A stretch of DNA of 64,000 nucleotides, taken from the NCBI GenBank assembly GCA_963676655.2, contig CAXXKX010000002.1, positions 1,116,001 to 1,180,000 on the forward strand. Reading direction: 5' to 3'. Below the pieces are notes generated by a model that had not been told where the DNA came from, ran no database searches, and saw only the letters and a list, made by a program, of their open reading frames with translations. Within the stretch, counting starts at the first letter, position 1. Each line of letters opens with the position of its first letter. The DNA is from G963676655 sp963676655 (GTDB lineage Bacteria; Verrucomicrobiota; Lentisphaeria; Victivallales; Victivallaceae). Below, in pieces: positions 44,552 through 53,270 of the stretch. A program made the translations under genes and the position numbers.

Positions 44552-45544
44552 TTATTTGAACTTGAAACCGTAATCGTCGTTGTATTTTACAATGCCTTTT
44601 GAAATGCTTTCCGCCAGTTCGAGTGCTCTCAGTCCATCGCGGCCGGATACTTTCGGCTGCATGATAATGCCGGATTTGATGGAATTCATCGTTGCGTCCA
44701 TGAAATCTTCCAGTTCATGCTCGAGGGCGTTTTTCTCATCGAAATTAATATCTTTCCGTGAAATCCCGACCCGGTTTTTACGCAAGATCATGCCGGTGCT
44801 TTCACCATAGTCAAGTGAGATATAGCAGTCTTCCTGGAAAACCCTGAAACGGCGCTGCGGATCGACGCTGATTCGACTGGCGGTAAGGTTGGCGACACTG
44901 CCGTTTTTAAATTTGATGCGGACGCTGGCGATATCTTCAGTTTTACTGAGAACCGGAATGCCGACCGCGTCGAAACGTTCGACTTCGCTGTCCACCATCG
45001 TAAGAATAAGGTCAAGGTCATGGATCATCAGGTCGAGAACAACACTGACTTCAGTGCCGCGCCGATGCAGACCGGGACGCGGGGGCGGGTATTTCGCCAG
45101 GCGATGGGCTTCGATAAAGCGGGTGGCGGCAGAACGTCGGGCCAGAAAATCCATTCCGGGGTTGAATCTTTCCACATGACCGACAGCCAGACAAAGGTCG
45201 CGTTTTTCCGCTTCCTCGACAATTTCCCGGCCTTCCTCGACATTTGACGCGATAGGTTTCTCGATCAACAGGTGCTTATTCATCTTGAGCAGCGGCATTG
45301 CCACTTTATGATGGTAGGTGGCGGGAACCGCAACGCTGAGTGCGTCGCATTTTTCAGCCAGAGCTTCCATTGAGTCGAATACTTTCAGACCAAACTCTTC
45401 GCCGACCGCTTTGGAATTTTCCGGAGTGGAGTCGAAAATACCGACTACATCACAGGTTTTGCTCAGGTTATAGAGCCTGGCATGATGCCGCCCCAAAGCT
45501 CCAACTCCGACAACGCCTACTTGCAGTTTTGTTTCAGGAAACAT
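44552..45544 (-). CDS. Gfo/Idh/MocA family oxidoreductase (GnnA-like)
   Basis: 330 residues from ATG 45544; AAAGGTG precedes it by 7 nt, and a GTG 9 nt upstream is less suitable. Rossmann motif VGVVGVGALGRHHARLYN, LLIEKPIASNVEEGREIVE and AVGHVERFNPGMDFLA. The RHHARLY and GHVERFNP motifs are found in dehydrogenases that accompany lipid A genes (GnnA, acting on UDP-GlcNAc at C3), so that role is possible but unproven here. It sits between ispE and pgsA in a run of minus-strand housekeeping genes. Confidence 0.85.
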   Translation of the reverse strand: MFPETKLQVGVVGVGALGRHHARLYNLSKTCDVVGIFDSTPENSKAVGEEFGLKVFDSMEALAEKCDALSVAVPATYHHKVAMPLLKMNKHLLIEKPIASNVEEGREIVEEAEKRDLCLAVGHVERFNPGMDFLARRSAATRFIEAHRLAKYPPPRPGLHRRGTEVSVVLDLMIHDLDLILTMVDSEVERFDAVGIPVLSKTEDIASVRIKFKNGSVANLTASRISVDPQRRFRVFQEDCYISLDYGESTGMILRKNRVGISRKDINFDEKNALEHELEDFMDATMNSIKSGIIMQPKVSGRDGLRALELAESISKGIVKYNDDYGFKFK

Positions 45545-45576
45545 TAAATTCACCTTTAAAAAAGTTATATCTTAAT

Positions 45577-46182
45577 TTATTTTTTTGCGTTATTTTTAAC
45601 CATGTCCATGTAGAGATGGCGGTGTTTTATGAAATAACTGAATCCGGAGAGGACCGTGAAGATCACGACCCCGGATACGCAGATTATCCAGTATGTACGT
45701 AACGGCGAACCGCTTTTGATATTGATCCAGCTCGGGTCGACCCAGCAGGCGCCGGCCGTGAACAGCATGATCATTTGCAGCAGGGTTTTAATCTTGCCCA
45801 GTTTGTCGGCGGATATTACTTCGCCTTTTTGCGCCCCGAGTGTGCGCAAGCCGGTAACCATGAACTCGCGACAGAGGATCAGAGCCACGACCCACGCGGG
45901 AATCTGGCCGCCGGCAACTAATACCAGACTGACCGCGACTAAAAATATCTTATCGGCCAGGGGGTCGATCAGTGCGCCGAAGTCGCTGGTTACTTTGAAT
46001 TTGCGGGCCAGGTAGCCGTCAAGAATGTCGGTCCATCCGGCCAAGAATGCCAGAATGTATGCCGTCAGCCTGATGCTGAAAGAGTGAACCTTGTAATCCT
46101 GCGCGATGGTTGCCAGAAGCAGGCATACCAGGATCATGAATATTCTTGCCAGCGTCAGGATGTTAGGTAACGATTTAATCAA
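45577..46182 (-). CDS. pgsA: CDP-diacylglycerol-glycerol-3-phosphate 3-phosphatidyltransferase
   Basis: 201 residues. It starts MIKSLPNILTLARIFMIL, and the CDP-alcohol phosphotransferase signature is complete: DGYLARKF...G..ID PLADK (D-G-x2-A-R-x8-G-x3-D-x3-D). Several membrane segments follow. It makes phosphatidylglycerophosphate from CDP-diacylglycerol and glycerol-3-phosphate for phosphatidylglycerol. It is close to rimO upstream (48 bp) and the dehydrogenase gene downstream (32 bp), so an operon is likely. Confidence 0.93.
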   Translation of the reverse strand: MIKSLPNILTLARIFMILVCLLLATIAQDYKVHSFSIRLTAYILAFLAGWTDILDGYLARKFKVTSDFGALIDPLADKIFLVAVSLVLVAGGQIPAWVVALILCREFMVTGLRTLGAQKGEVISADKLGKIKTLLQMIMLFTAGACWVDPSWINIKSGSPLRTYWIICVSGVVIFTVLSGFSYFIKHRHLYMDMVKNNAKK

Positions 46183-46230
46183 TTTCAGCCTCTGTCTTTT
46201 TTAGGTGTCGATAACATCTAATAATATATA

Positions 46231-47613
46231 TTATTTTACGCATACTTCAAGTTCATATTCGTTGGCAGCGACAACTTTTCCTTTAACGATGGTCCCTGAC
46301 TGTAACGATTTATTGGCATTTTGAATAATGACGGTATTGTCTATTTCAGGGGCATCGTGGAACGAACGCCCGGAAGCTGAATCTTTTCCGAGCCAGTCGA
46401 CAATCACATCAATTTCCTGTCCGATCAGGGCGGTATTTTCCTCCAGTGCGATTTTAGACTGGATTTCCATGATCTTATCGCTGCGTTTTTCCGCGACCTC
46501 AGATGACGGCGTTTCCGGCATATCCGCCGCCGGGGTTCCGGGTTCCGGAGAAAATGAAAAAACTCCAAGACGTTCAAAACGCTGGACCTTGACGAAATCG
46601 ACCAGTTCCTCGAATGCCTCCTCGTCCTCGCCCGGCAGTCCGGTGATAAAGGTGGTGCGGATGGCAATACCCGGAACAGCCCACCGCAGTTTGTCCAGCA
46701 ATTCCCTGATTCCGGCGGATGTTATCCGGCGTCCCATCGCTTTCAAAATTTTATCATTAATGTGCTGCAACGGCACGTCGACGTATGGGAACAGGTGGCG
46801 GCACTTGCTCATTGCGTCAATTATCTCGTCGTTGAAATGGGCCGGGTGGGTATAGAGCATTCGCAGATAGTAATCGCCGTCCAGTTGGTCCAATTGTTTT
46901 AACAGTTCGGCAAAATTTTCCTCCGGAATGTCGTTGTCCATCCCGAACGCGGTAATGTCCTGGGCAATTATGAGAATCTCTTTGACGCCGCCTGCAATCA
47001 GGTTTTTGGCTTCCGCGATTACCGACTTGATTGAGCGGCTGCGCATGTTGCCGCGAATATTCGGGATTGAACAGTATGCGCAGCGGTTGTCGCAGCCGTC
47101 GGCGATCTTAAGATAAGCTATATGCGGCAGCGTCAACTGCATTCGCGGAGTGCGTTCGTTGTACATGTAATCGGGAATTTCTTTCCGGACAATCTCGCGC
47201 TGCGGTGCGCTTTTGAACAGCTTTAAGGCCATTTTTCCCAGTTTTTCGGCTGAATCAATACCGGCCCATAAATCAACTTCCGGGTAACATTTGCGGAACG
47301 CGCCGGTCTCGTCCCATTGGACAATGCAGCCGCAGACAATCAGCCTACGTCCGGCCGGATCTTCATTTTTCCAGGCCGCGGCCATGGCGATCTCTTCTTC
47401 CGTTTCCTCTCTGGCGGAAGGAATGAACGCGCAGGTGCTCAACATATACAAATCGGCTTCATCCGGGTCGAATACCAGTAAAAACTCATTCTGCAGCAGG
47501 CCGCCGACTACTATTTCCGTATCGACCAGATTCTTAGGACAACCCAGGCTGACAACAAAGACTTTCAATGGCTCGTTCTTATTAATTTTACGTTTGTTTT
47601 GTTTCTTTTTCAT
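46231..47613 (-). CDS. rimO: Ribosomal protein S12 methylthiotransferase
   Basis: 460 residues. The N-terminal MTTase domain has VVSLGCPKNLVDTE and LSTCAFIPSAREE with its Cys ligands. The radical-SAM motif is CDNRCAYCSIPNIRG (CxxxCxxC), and a C-terminal TRAM domain ends VAANEYELEVCVK. RimO, rather than MiaB, is suggested by SLGCPKN and the ENTALIGQEIDVIVD TRAM start. It adds a methylthio group to Asp of ribosomal protein S12. It follows the inositol-monophosphatase gene with a 15-bp gap. Confidence 0.95.
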   Translation of the reverse strand: MKKKQNKRKINKNEPLKVFVVSLGCPKNLVDTEIVVGGLLQNEFLLVFDPDEADLYMLSTCAFIPSAREETEEEIAMAAAWKNEDPAGRRLIVCGCIVQWDETGAFRKCYPEVDLWAGIDSAEKLGKMALKLFKSAPQREIVRKEIPDYMYNERTPRMQLTLPHIAYLKIADGCDNRCAYCSIPNIRGNMRSRSIKSVIAEAKNLIAGGVKEILIIAQDITAFGMDNDIPEENFAELLKQLDQLDGDYYLRMLYTHPAHFNDEIIDAMSKCRHLFPYVDVPLQHINDKILKAMGRRITSAGIRELLDKLRWAVPGIAIRTTFITGLPGEDEEAFEELVDFVKVQRFERLGVFSFSPEPGTPAADMPETPSSEVAEKRSDKIMEIQSKIALEENTALIGQEIDVIVDWLGKDSASGRSFHDAPEIDNTVIIQNANKSLQSGTIVKGKVVAANEYELEVCVK

Positions 47614-47628
47614 GTATGACCTTAAAAC

Positions 47629-48489
47629 TTATAAATCGCCTTTATTTAAAACAACTGCCGACTGGACCGCGTCAATCGTTATTTCATCCGGTCCGAGGAC
47701 CATGTAGCCGCGCAGTTTCCAGCGTTCCGGGGCTCCGGAATCCATGACGTAGAATTCATTGGTGATCCGGTTGCGGATATTTTTGCCGGTACTCATTCGG
47801 CCGATAAATCCGCCGCGCTGCATGAACGCGAGAGACGCCGCCATATCCCACAGATTCATTGTACCGATATAAGCCGCCATCCGTCCCCGCAGAACCCAGG
47901 CGAACGACCCGACGCAGGTACTCCAGGCGACGACCTGGTTTGTCAGGTTGACGCGACCGTATTTAGCCGCTTTCTGGGAAATACTGATGAGCGAAGCGGC
48001 ATTTAATGACTGTTTCTTGTATGGAAAAGGTTTGAAATCAGGTTTATCAGTGGAGCCGGGAACAAAGTTTTCCGCCAGCAGGGAGCGTTCCCCGTCGGTT
48101 ATCATCAATTCCTGTAATGCCGGAAAATAAATCGCGCCTTCCTTGATAAAACCGTCCTCCGCCATTGCCACGGAAATACCCCAGAATGGGATTTTTACAG
48201 TATAGGGAGCGGTGCCGTCGATCGGATCGACGATCCAGCAGCGTTTACGAAGTGCCTGTTTGATGTATTCGTCGCCGCGTTCGGCCTGGGTTTCCTCGCC
48301 GATCATATAAGAGTCATTATATGGCTGGTCGAAGGCCTCTCCCAGCATTCTTTCAACCGTTTTATCCGCGGTGGTGACGACTGTATTATCCGCTTTCATT
48401 TCCATCGGCGGGTTATCGTAATAATCCATGGCTGCTTTGCCGCATTTCGAGAGCAGTCCGGCCAGTTCGTAAATATCCCATTTATCCAT
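47629..48489 (-). CDS. Inositol monophosphatase family protein
   Basis: 286 residues. The magnesium-binding motifs are GEETQAE, DPIDGTAPYTVKIPFWGISVAM (two stretches; the family motif is DPxDGT) and NLWDMAASLAFM, where the usual WDxAAG is WDMAAS. It probably dephosphorylates a sugar or inositol phosphate, though the substrate could also be 3'-phosphoadenosine phosphates. It lies upstream of rimO in the minus-strand run. Confidence 0.87.
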   Translation of the reverse strand: MDKWDIYELAGLLSKCGKAAMDYYDNPPMEMKADNTVVTTADKTVERMLGEAFDQPYNDSYMIGEETQAERGDEYIKQALRKRCWIVDPIDGTAPYTVKIPFWGISVAMAEDGFIKEGAIYFPALQELMITDGERSLLAENFVPGSTDKPDFKPFPYKKQSLNAASLISISQKAAKYGRVNLTNQVVAWSTCVGSFAWVLRGRMAAYIGTMNLWDMAASLAFMQRGGFIGRMSTGKNIRNRITNEFYVMDSGAPERWKLRGYMVLGPDEITIDAVQSAVVLNKGDL

Positions 48490-48701
48490 TTTGAAATCCC
48501 TGTTTTCGGAAGAATGTTATCATGTATAAATATAGCATGGAAAGCGGGGTTTGTCGATACGACGAGAGAGTAAATATGCAAGTTAATCAATCCTGCTGTA
48601 AAATAGGACCTGATAGGACTTATAAGTCTTATAAGTTTGTGTTAACCCGGGCCAGACAGAAATTTGCCTGGTATAATTCAGATATATATTTTTAAGATGA
48701 T

Positions 48702-49385
48702 TCAATATATCCCCAGATTTCGCACCCAATCCGATTCCATTGTAATTTTTTCCGGGGCTACTCCTGCGACTTCTGCAATTATTTCCTTTATCCTCTTGAT
48801 TACATCTTCTTTGGTCCATACTGCGCAATCAATCGTATTTACCAGTTTCATCAAATCATAAACCGTTGAATAGTTTTCCGGGATTACTGTTTTAAAAGGA
48901 AGAGTTACCAGGGCAATAATGATCATTGTCAAGACCGCGCCAAATAACAGAATCCATATCGACGAGCGTATTGGGGGAAATGAAAATAAAGCAACAACAG
49001 TCATTAGCGGACCTATTGGAAATATGATTAATCGTATTCGCCTGGGCCATGTTAACATAGCCCTCCAATAACCGCTATCCGGATCTAATGCATTGATAAG
49101 TTTATTCCAAATCTGCCGTCGATTGGTGTGTGGTATTAAAACTTCCAGTTTGGTTTCCGGTTTTACTGCTGAACGGGGCAGATCAAGTTGCTCCATTAAT
49201 GTTCTTCTCACGACATAAAACCCGCGTTGCGAAGGGCAGGGGCCGTTTTTATTATGTTGCATGTTGCTGTGAACATAGTCAACTAATTTACCTACCGTAT
49301 CGCATTTTTCCGCGGCGGCATCCGGGATGTCAAGCTTGAATTCGCATTCCACTGCCATTATGATTTCAACTATGTCTAACCCCAT
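48702..49385 (-). CDS. Membrane protein with a circularly permuted acyl-carrier-protein-like fold (copy 2)
   Basis: 227 residues. It begins with an ACP C-terminal half (MGLDIVEIIMAVECEFKLDI and PDAAAEKCDTVGKLVDYV), lining up with ACP residues from the D-S-L-D helix II onward, but the phosphopantetheine Ser is Gly. Next come a helical FYVVRRTLMEQLDLPRSAVK segment and two membrane helices (about 110-150). The C-terminus EDVIKRIKEIIAEVAGVAPE, KITMESDWVRNLGIY equals an ACP N-terminal half. AAGGA lies 8 nt before the ATG. It is a tandem paralog of the next gene upstream. Function unknown; a non-carrier structural role is inferred. Confidence 0.7.
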   Translation of the reverse strand: MGLDIVEIIMAVECEFKLDIPDAAAEKCDTVGKLVDYVHSNMQHNKNGPCPSQRGFYVVRRTLMEQLDLPRSAVKPETKLEVLIPHTNRRQIWNKLINALDPDSGYWRAMLTWPRRIRLIIFPIGPLMTVVALFSFPPIRSSIWILLFGAVLTMIIIALVTLPFKTVIPENYSTVYDLMKLVNTIDCAVWTKEDVIKRIKEIIAEVAGVAPEKITMESDWVRNLGIY

Positions 49386-49412
49386 TATTGTTTTCCTTAT
49401 CCGGTTGATGAT

Positions 49413-50093
49413 TCAGTCAAAACCGAGGTCTTTTATAAAAAAAGATTTCATGGTAATTTCTTCAGGGGCCAGTCCGGATATTTCGGATGCTATATCCCTG
49501 ATTTTCCTGAATACGTCTTTCTGGGTCCATGACGCACTGTCAACGGTGTTGACAAGTTTGATCAAGTCTGCGACTGTTGAATAATTTTTCGGTAGAAAGG
49601 TTTTAAATGGAATTGTCATAAAACTGGTTATGATCATGGCTAATATGGCCGCAAACAGTAGTGTCCATTTGAGGTCGACCGGAATAAAGTAATATAAAGC
49701 AACAACGGTAATTAACGGTGAGATCGGAAATATAATTAATCTTGCCCATTTGGGTCTGACCAGCATTGTTCGCCAAAACCTGCAACCAGGAGATAACGTG
49801 CGGATCAGCTTTTCCCATATCCATAGCCGACTTAATTCCGGTATCAAATTTTCAAGCCTGGCTTCCGGCTTTATTTCGGAGCGCGGTAGTCCTAACTGTT
49901 CCATTAGAGTCCTCCTAACAACATAAAACCCGCGTTGTGAAGGGCAGGGACCGTTTTTATTATGTTGCATACGACTGTAGACATAGTCAACTAATTTCCC
50001 TACCGTGTCGCATTTACCAACGTCGTCATCGGGTATGGCTATCTTGAATTCGTTTTCGACCGATATAATTAATTCCACGTAGTCAAGTCCCAT
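49413..50093 (-). CDS. Membrane protein with a circularly permuted acyl-carrier-protein-like fold (copy 1)
   Basis: 226 residues with the same layout: start MGLDYVELIISVENEFKIAI, then PDDDVGKCDTVGKLVDYVYS; RGFYVVRRTLMEQLGLPRSE; two membrane helices (about 108-150); end DVFRKIRDIASEISGLAPEE, ITMKSFFIKDLGFD. The last five residues match the ACP DLGAD that normally runs straight into the Ser-Leu-Asp. The stop is TGA, followed 27 nt later by the in-frame ATG of the paralog, so the two together could look like one interrupted ACP repeat. AAAGGA precedes its own ATG. Confidence 0.7.
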   Translation of the reverse strand: MGLDYVELIISVENEFKIAIPDDDVGKCDTVGKLVDYVYSRMQHNKNGPCPSQRGFYVVRRTLMEQLGLPRSEIKPEARLENLIPELSRLWIWEKLIRTLSPGCRFWRTMLVRPKWARLIIFPISPLITVVALYYFIPVDLKWTLLFAAILAMIITSFMTIPFKTFLPKNYSTVADLIKLVNTVDSASWTQKDVFRKIRDIASEISGLAPEEITMKSFFIKDLGFD

Positions 50094-50105
50094 TACACAT
50101 TTCCT

Positions 50106-50471
50106 TTAATGTTCCTGGCAGTAATGACATTTGACCCGGGATACTAAATCTCGATCGTTGAATTCAAATTCCTCGGCCGCCAATAAATTATTAACGCTCC
50201 GGTAATTAATTACAATACTACCTATTCCGGTATAAATATTGATGAGTTCAAAATGTAAGTCAGGATATTTTTCCAAGCCTTTGGCTAAATATTCTTTTAC
50301 CGATTTTTTCCCTTGGAGCATTCCTTTTTTGTTTTCAGTCAGGTTGGCGATGAAAACACTGGAATATTCAATGTTTTCATCATAGTGAGAGAGTATACGA
50401 TCCAATTCATGGTCGTTCCAGGCAGATATCCAATCCTGCGCAAATTTTATAGCTTTTTCTTCTGTAATCAT
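50106..50471 (-). CDS. NTF2/SnoaL-like fold protein
   Basis: 121 residues. It shows the cone-fold pattern of nuclear-transport-factor-2-like proteins: MITEEKAIKFAQDWISAWND, ELDRILSHYDENIEYSS, KGMLQGKKSVKEYLAKGLEK and VINYRSVNNLLAAEEFEF. The end has two Cys and His (RVKCHYCQEH). Such domains often bind small hydrophobic ligands or act as polyketide cyclases or isomerases; no specific role is assigned. The stop is 12 bp before the first permuted-ACP gene, so they are likely cotranscribed. Confidence 0.75.
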   Translation of the reverse strand: MITEEKAIKFAQDWISAWNDHELDRILSHYDENIEYSSVFIANLTENKKGMLQGKKSVKEYLAKGLEKYPDLHFELINIYTGIGSIVINYRSVNNLLAAEEFEFNDRDLVSRVKCHYCQEH

Positions 50472-50495
50472 AGCAAGGACTTTCCCCGAATCAAA

Positions 50496-51125
50496 TTAAG
50501 CCACCGGCTCTCGGTCAAGGTCGGAATAGGGGTAATGTCCTGCTTCTTTCAGCTTTTGAATTAATTGTTCGCTGCCGTTTTCCCGGGCATAATCCATTTC
50601 GGTTCTGAAAACCTCAATTACCGCCAGCATACCGAAATCAGCTTTGGTTCCATCGGATTTATAGCCGTCGAAGATAAAGCATTTGCCGCCGATATTTTCC
50701 ATGTCTTCCGGAAATTCACAGGTCTCACGCGGATTCAGTCTGGCGTTGGCGCTGTACGGCGCGATTACATTCAGAACGGAATTTATGTTTGCATGCATTT
50801 TTCCGAAATCGGTATCCTCGCCGGCTTCCATGTCGAGCGGCAGCCTGGTAAACATAACCAGTTCATATACTTTGAAAACCTTGTTGGTTGATCCCTTTTT
50901 CGGGAGTGTTGAAAGCTCTTTGGTGGCAATTCCGACGCCGGGGATATCATTAGGATAGTAATATAAATCCAAGCCGCCGCCGATTTCATAAGGAATAATC
51001 GCGTGCATTACCATATCGTGTTCCCGACCGAGAATTTCCTCCATTAGTCTGGATTTTTCATCATACCACTGCTCTGCCTGTTCCTCTGTGTTTTTTTTGA
51101 AGAAGTTGAGAATTTTCCCGAACAT
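50496..51125 (-). CDS. Suppressor of fused (SUFU) domain protein
   Basis: 209 residues. After a short basic N-terminus (MFGKILNFFKKNTEEQAEQW) it has YDEKSRLMEEILGREHDMVM, HAIIPYEIGGGLDLYYYPND and IPGVGIATKELS, the SUFU-domain pattern of bacterial proteins. A mid block PLDMEAGEDTDFGKMHANIN and the C-terminal FRTEMDYARENGSEQLIQKL segment complete it. Bacterial SUFU proteins are often immunity proteins in polymorphic toxin systems or of unknown function. It is the first gene of a four-gene minus-strand run with small gaps (24, 12 and 27 bp). Confidence 0.86.
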   Translation of the reverse strand: MFGKILNFFKKNTEEQAEQWYDEKSRLMEEILGREHDMVMHAIIPYEIGGGLDLYYYPNDIPGVGIATKELSTLPKKGSTNKVFKVYELVMFTRLPLDMEAGEDTDFGKMHANINSVLNVIAPYSANARLNPRETCEFPEDMENIGGKCFIFDGYKSDGTKADFGMLAVIEVFRTEMDYARENGSEQLIQKLKEAGHYPYSDLDREPVA

Positions 51126-51332
51126 AAAAATATCCCTCCAATTATAGATTCAGTAAATGATAATATTTCCTTATTAAGCTGGAATATAGCATATTGATAA
51201 ATACAATGCAACCGGATTGAGAAAATATCGATATTGATAATATTCTTTACGTTTGATTTAAAAAAAGATATAAGTCATTATATACAAATACTTTTATTTG
51301 GTTGGAAATGGATGTGGATAAGACTTGCTTGT

Positions 51333-51362
51333 AAAAAAAATGGAGAGCAGACATGCTCTCCA
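51333..51362 (-). terminator. Rho-independent terminator after the ThuA-like gene
   Basis: On the minus strand TGGAGAGCA, loop TGTC, TGCTCTCCA (9-bp perfect stem) followed by eight T, 20 bp after the stop. Confidence 0.9.
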
Positions 51363-51381
51363 GTGAAGATTGTAAAAAATA

Positions 51382-52026
51382 TCAGCGCAGGGCCCACTTC
51401 ATGCCGCGCCGCATGATTTCCTTGACTTCCGGAATATCAAAGTCGGCCGCGACGTGACCTAGCGAGGAGTAAAATACTTTACCAATGCCGTATTTGCGCT
51501 TCCAGACTACCGGCATTACCGTACCGGCTATCCAGGCGTCGTGCTTGCCGCCGAAAGTGGTGGTGGCAAGAACTTTGTTGCCGGGATCGACATGGAGATA
51601 GTATTGCTCTGAATGCATATCGAAGTCTTGAAGTCCGGCGGTAACCTGATCATCGGCATCGAGAATATTAACCCGGTAACCGATAATACCGCCGGGATGG
51701 GCGACCCACTGTCCTCCGCACATGTATTGATAAGTGGTGTTGGTTCTGAACGCATCACACATGCCGCCGTGCCACCCCGCAAGTCCGGCGCCTTCCTTGA
51801 CCAGAGTCAGTAGGTTATCTGCCTGGTCTTTTTCGATATTGCTCATGGTCCATACCGGAACCAGCAGGTCGTATTGACGCATTGCTTCAAGGTCGCTCAA
51901 TGGTTCCAGTGAATCGGTCAGGGTTACATCAAAGCCGTCGGCTTCCATTACTTCAGCCATGATTTTGGCGCATTGCGAAGGTTCATGTCCGTCCCAGCCG
52001 CCCCAGGTGATAAATATTTTTTTCAT
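51382..52026 (-). CDS. ThuA domain-containing protein
   Basis: 214 residues. It has the ThuA-like glutamine-amidotransferase-type fold: ITWGGWDGHEPSQCAKIMAE, DLLVPVWTMSNIEKDQADNL, GAGLAGWHGGMCDAFR, HSEQYYLHVDPGNKVLATT and a PVVWKRKYGIGKVFYSSLGH stretch ending in VAADFDIPEV. ThuA proteins occur in trehalose and disaccharide catabolism; the reaction is unknown. It is 52 bp downstream of a Gfo/Idh/MocA gene on the same strand and followed by a terminator, so the pair is probably a sugar-metabolism operon. Confidence 0.9.
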   Translation of the reverse strand: MKKIFITWGGWDGHEPSQCAKIMAEVMEADGFDVTLTDSLEPLSDLEAMRQYDLLVPVWTMSNIEKDQADNLLTLVKEGAGLAGWHGGMCDAFRTNTTYQYMCGGQWVAHPGGIIGYRVNILDADDQVTAGLQDFDMHSEQYYLHVDPGNKVLATTTFGGKHDAWIAGTVMPVVWKRKYGIGKVFYSSLGHVAADFDIPEVKEIMRRGMKWALR

Positions 52027-52078
52027 CTTATTGTAACTTTCTTTTTTGGTGACTAGTTAAATTAATATCTGAAAGACA

Positions 52079-53179
52079 TTAATCAAGCTCTCCGATAAGC
52101 AGATTAAGCGGTAATGACGCCGGTCGGGTACAAGTGCTGGCTACTTCCACAAATTCTCCTTTGTCGCCGGAATCGAGCAGTGACAACATGACATCCAGAA
52201 CATGATAGGCGCGTTTGCCGTCGCATCGAGCATCACGTTTCTGTTGAATCGCCAGGGCCATATCGGCCAGGCCGATGCTGCGCATATTGGTGGTGTAGCC
52301 GAAAGTTGTCGGTACGGTTTGCCATTCGCCGCGGCTACGGCTTATTTTGATTTCGCCGCCGAATCCGTTGGGATCGGGAACGCTTATACTGCCGTCGGTG
52401 CCGTGCAATTCAATGCAGGCGTTGCTGTGGGTTTTTACGTCAAAACTCATAACCAGGGTAATGATTGCGCCGTTTACGAACTCGAGGATTCCGGCGATAT
52501 GAGTCGGGGTCTCAACCGGCATGATGTCGCCGAAACGTTTTTCACTGGTGCAGACGCGTTGTCTGAAGCCTTGTCCGGTCATGGCGCAGACCCGTTTGAC
52601 CGGGCCCAGCAGGTTGACCAGCGCGGTAATGTAATACGGTCCCATATCCAGCAGCGGGCCGCCGCCGGGCAGATAATAGAATTCCGGGGCAGGGTGCCAT
52701 GACTCGTGGCCGGGACACATCATAAAGGCGGTGCCGCTGAGAATATCTCCGATCCAGTTATCGTCGATAAGCTTGCGGCAGGTTTGATGACTGCCGCCAA
52801 GAAAGGTATCCGGGGCGCAGCCGGAATTAAGTCCGGCCGCGTCCGCCGCCGCCAGCACTTTTTGCGCTGATTCGCGGTCAAGGGCATACGGTTTTTCGCA
52901 ATAGACGTGTTTACCGGATTCAAGCGCGGCCAGATTCACCGGGACATGCGCCTGAGGCGTCGTGAGGTTCAGGATGATGCTGACGTCTTCCTGGGCATAA
53001 AGTTCATCCGGCGACATTGCCTCAATGTTGTATTGTTCGGCTTTGGCTTTGGCCGCATCCAGTTTCAGGTCCGAGCAGATTGCCACGTCCAGCCATTTAA
53101 AGGTTTGTGAGGCCTTGAAATAGGCGTCACTGATATTGCCGCAACCGACAACGCCGACTTTTACTTTTTCGATTGACAT
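52079..53179 (-). CDS. Gfo/Idh/MocA family oxidoreductase
   Basis: 366 residues. Rossmann motif VGVVGCGNISDAYFKASQTF, HVYCEKPYALDRESAQKV (EKP motif) and the catalytic region PEFYYLPGGGPLLDMGPYY. AGGAG precedes the ATG. It is clearly a paralog of the dehydrogenase at 25940-27070. Together with the ThuA-like gene it likely acts in keto-sugar or disaccharide turnover. The divergent AraC gene lies 91 bp away and is the obvious regulator. Confidence 0.92.
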   Translation of the reverse strand: MSIEKVKVGVVGCGNISDAYFKASQTFKWLDVAICSDLKLDAAKAKAEQYNIEAMSPDELYAQEDVSIILNLTTPQAHVPVNLAALESGKHVYCEKPYALDRESAQKVLAAADAAGLNSGCAPDTFLGGSHQTCRKLIDDNWIGDILSGTAFMMCPGHESWHPAPEFYYLPGGGPLLDMGPYYITALVNLLGPVKRVCAMTGQGFRQRVCTSEKRFGDIMPVETPTHIAGILEFVNGAIITLVMSFDVKTHSNACIELHGTDGSISVPDPNGFGGEIKISRSRGEWQTVPTTFGYTTNMRSIGLADMALAIQQKRDARCDGKRAYHVLDVMLSLLDSGDKGEFVEVASTCTRPASLPLNLLIGELD

Positions 53180-53218
53180 TTCAAACTCCTGTGTGATGGT
53201 GTTTTTTTAGAAGTAAAA

Positions 53219-53259
53219 CTTGATATATTTCATTTTTATCTTAATTTATATCTTGATAT
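53219..53259. promoter_or_regulatory. Direct repeat CTTGATAT in the divergent dehydrogenase/AraC region
   Basis: CTTGATAT at 53219-53226 and 53252-53259, 33 bp (about three helical turns) apart, in the 91-bp gap between the two divergent genes. It could be an AraC-type operator pair. Confidence 0.35.
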
Positions 53260-53270
53260 TACCATTCACA

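Noticed and set aside
48590..48700. A third permuted-ACP copy after 48702
   Set aside because: The downstream sequence keeps a TGA-ATC-ATC start like the first junction but has no MGLD-type frame; it is not a gene.
53220..53270. Extended N-terminus of the AraC gene at 53271
   Set aside because: The extra 17 residues are hydrophobic products of AT-rich promoter DNA and overlap a candidate operator repeat.
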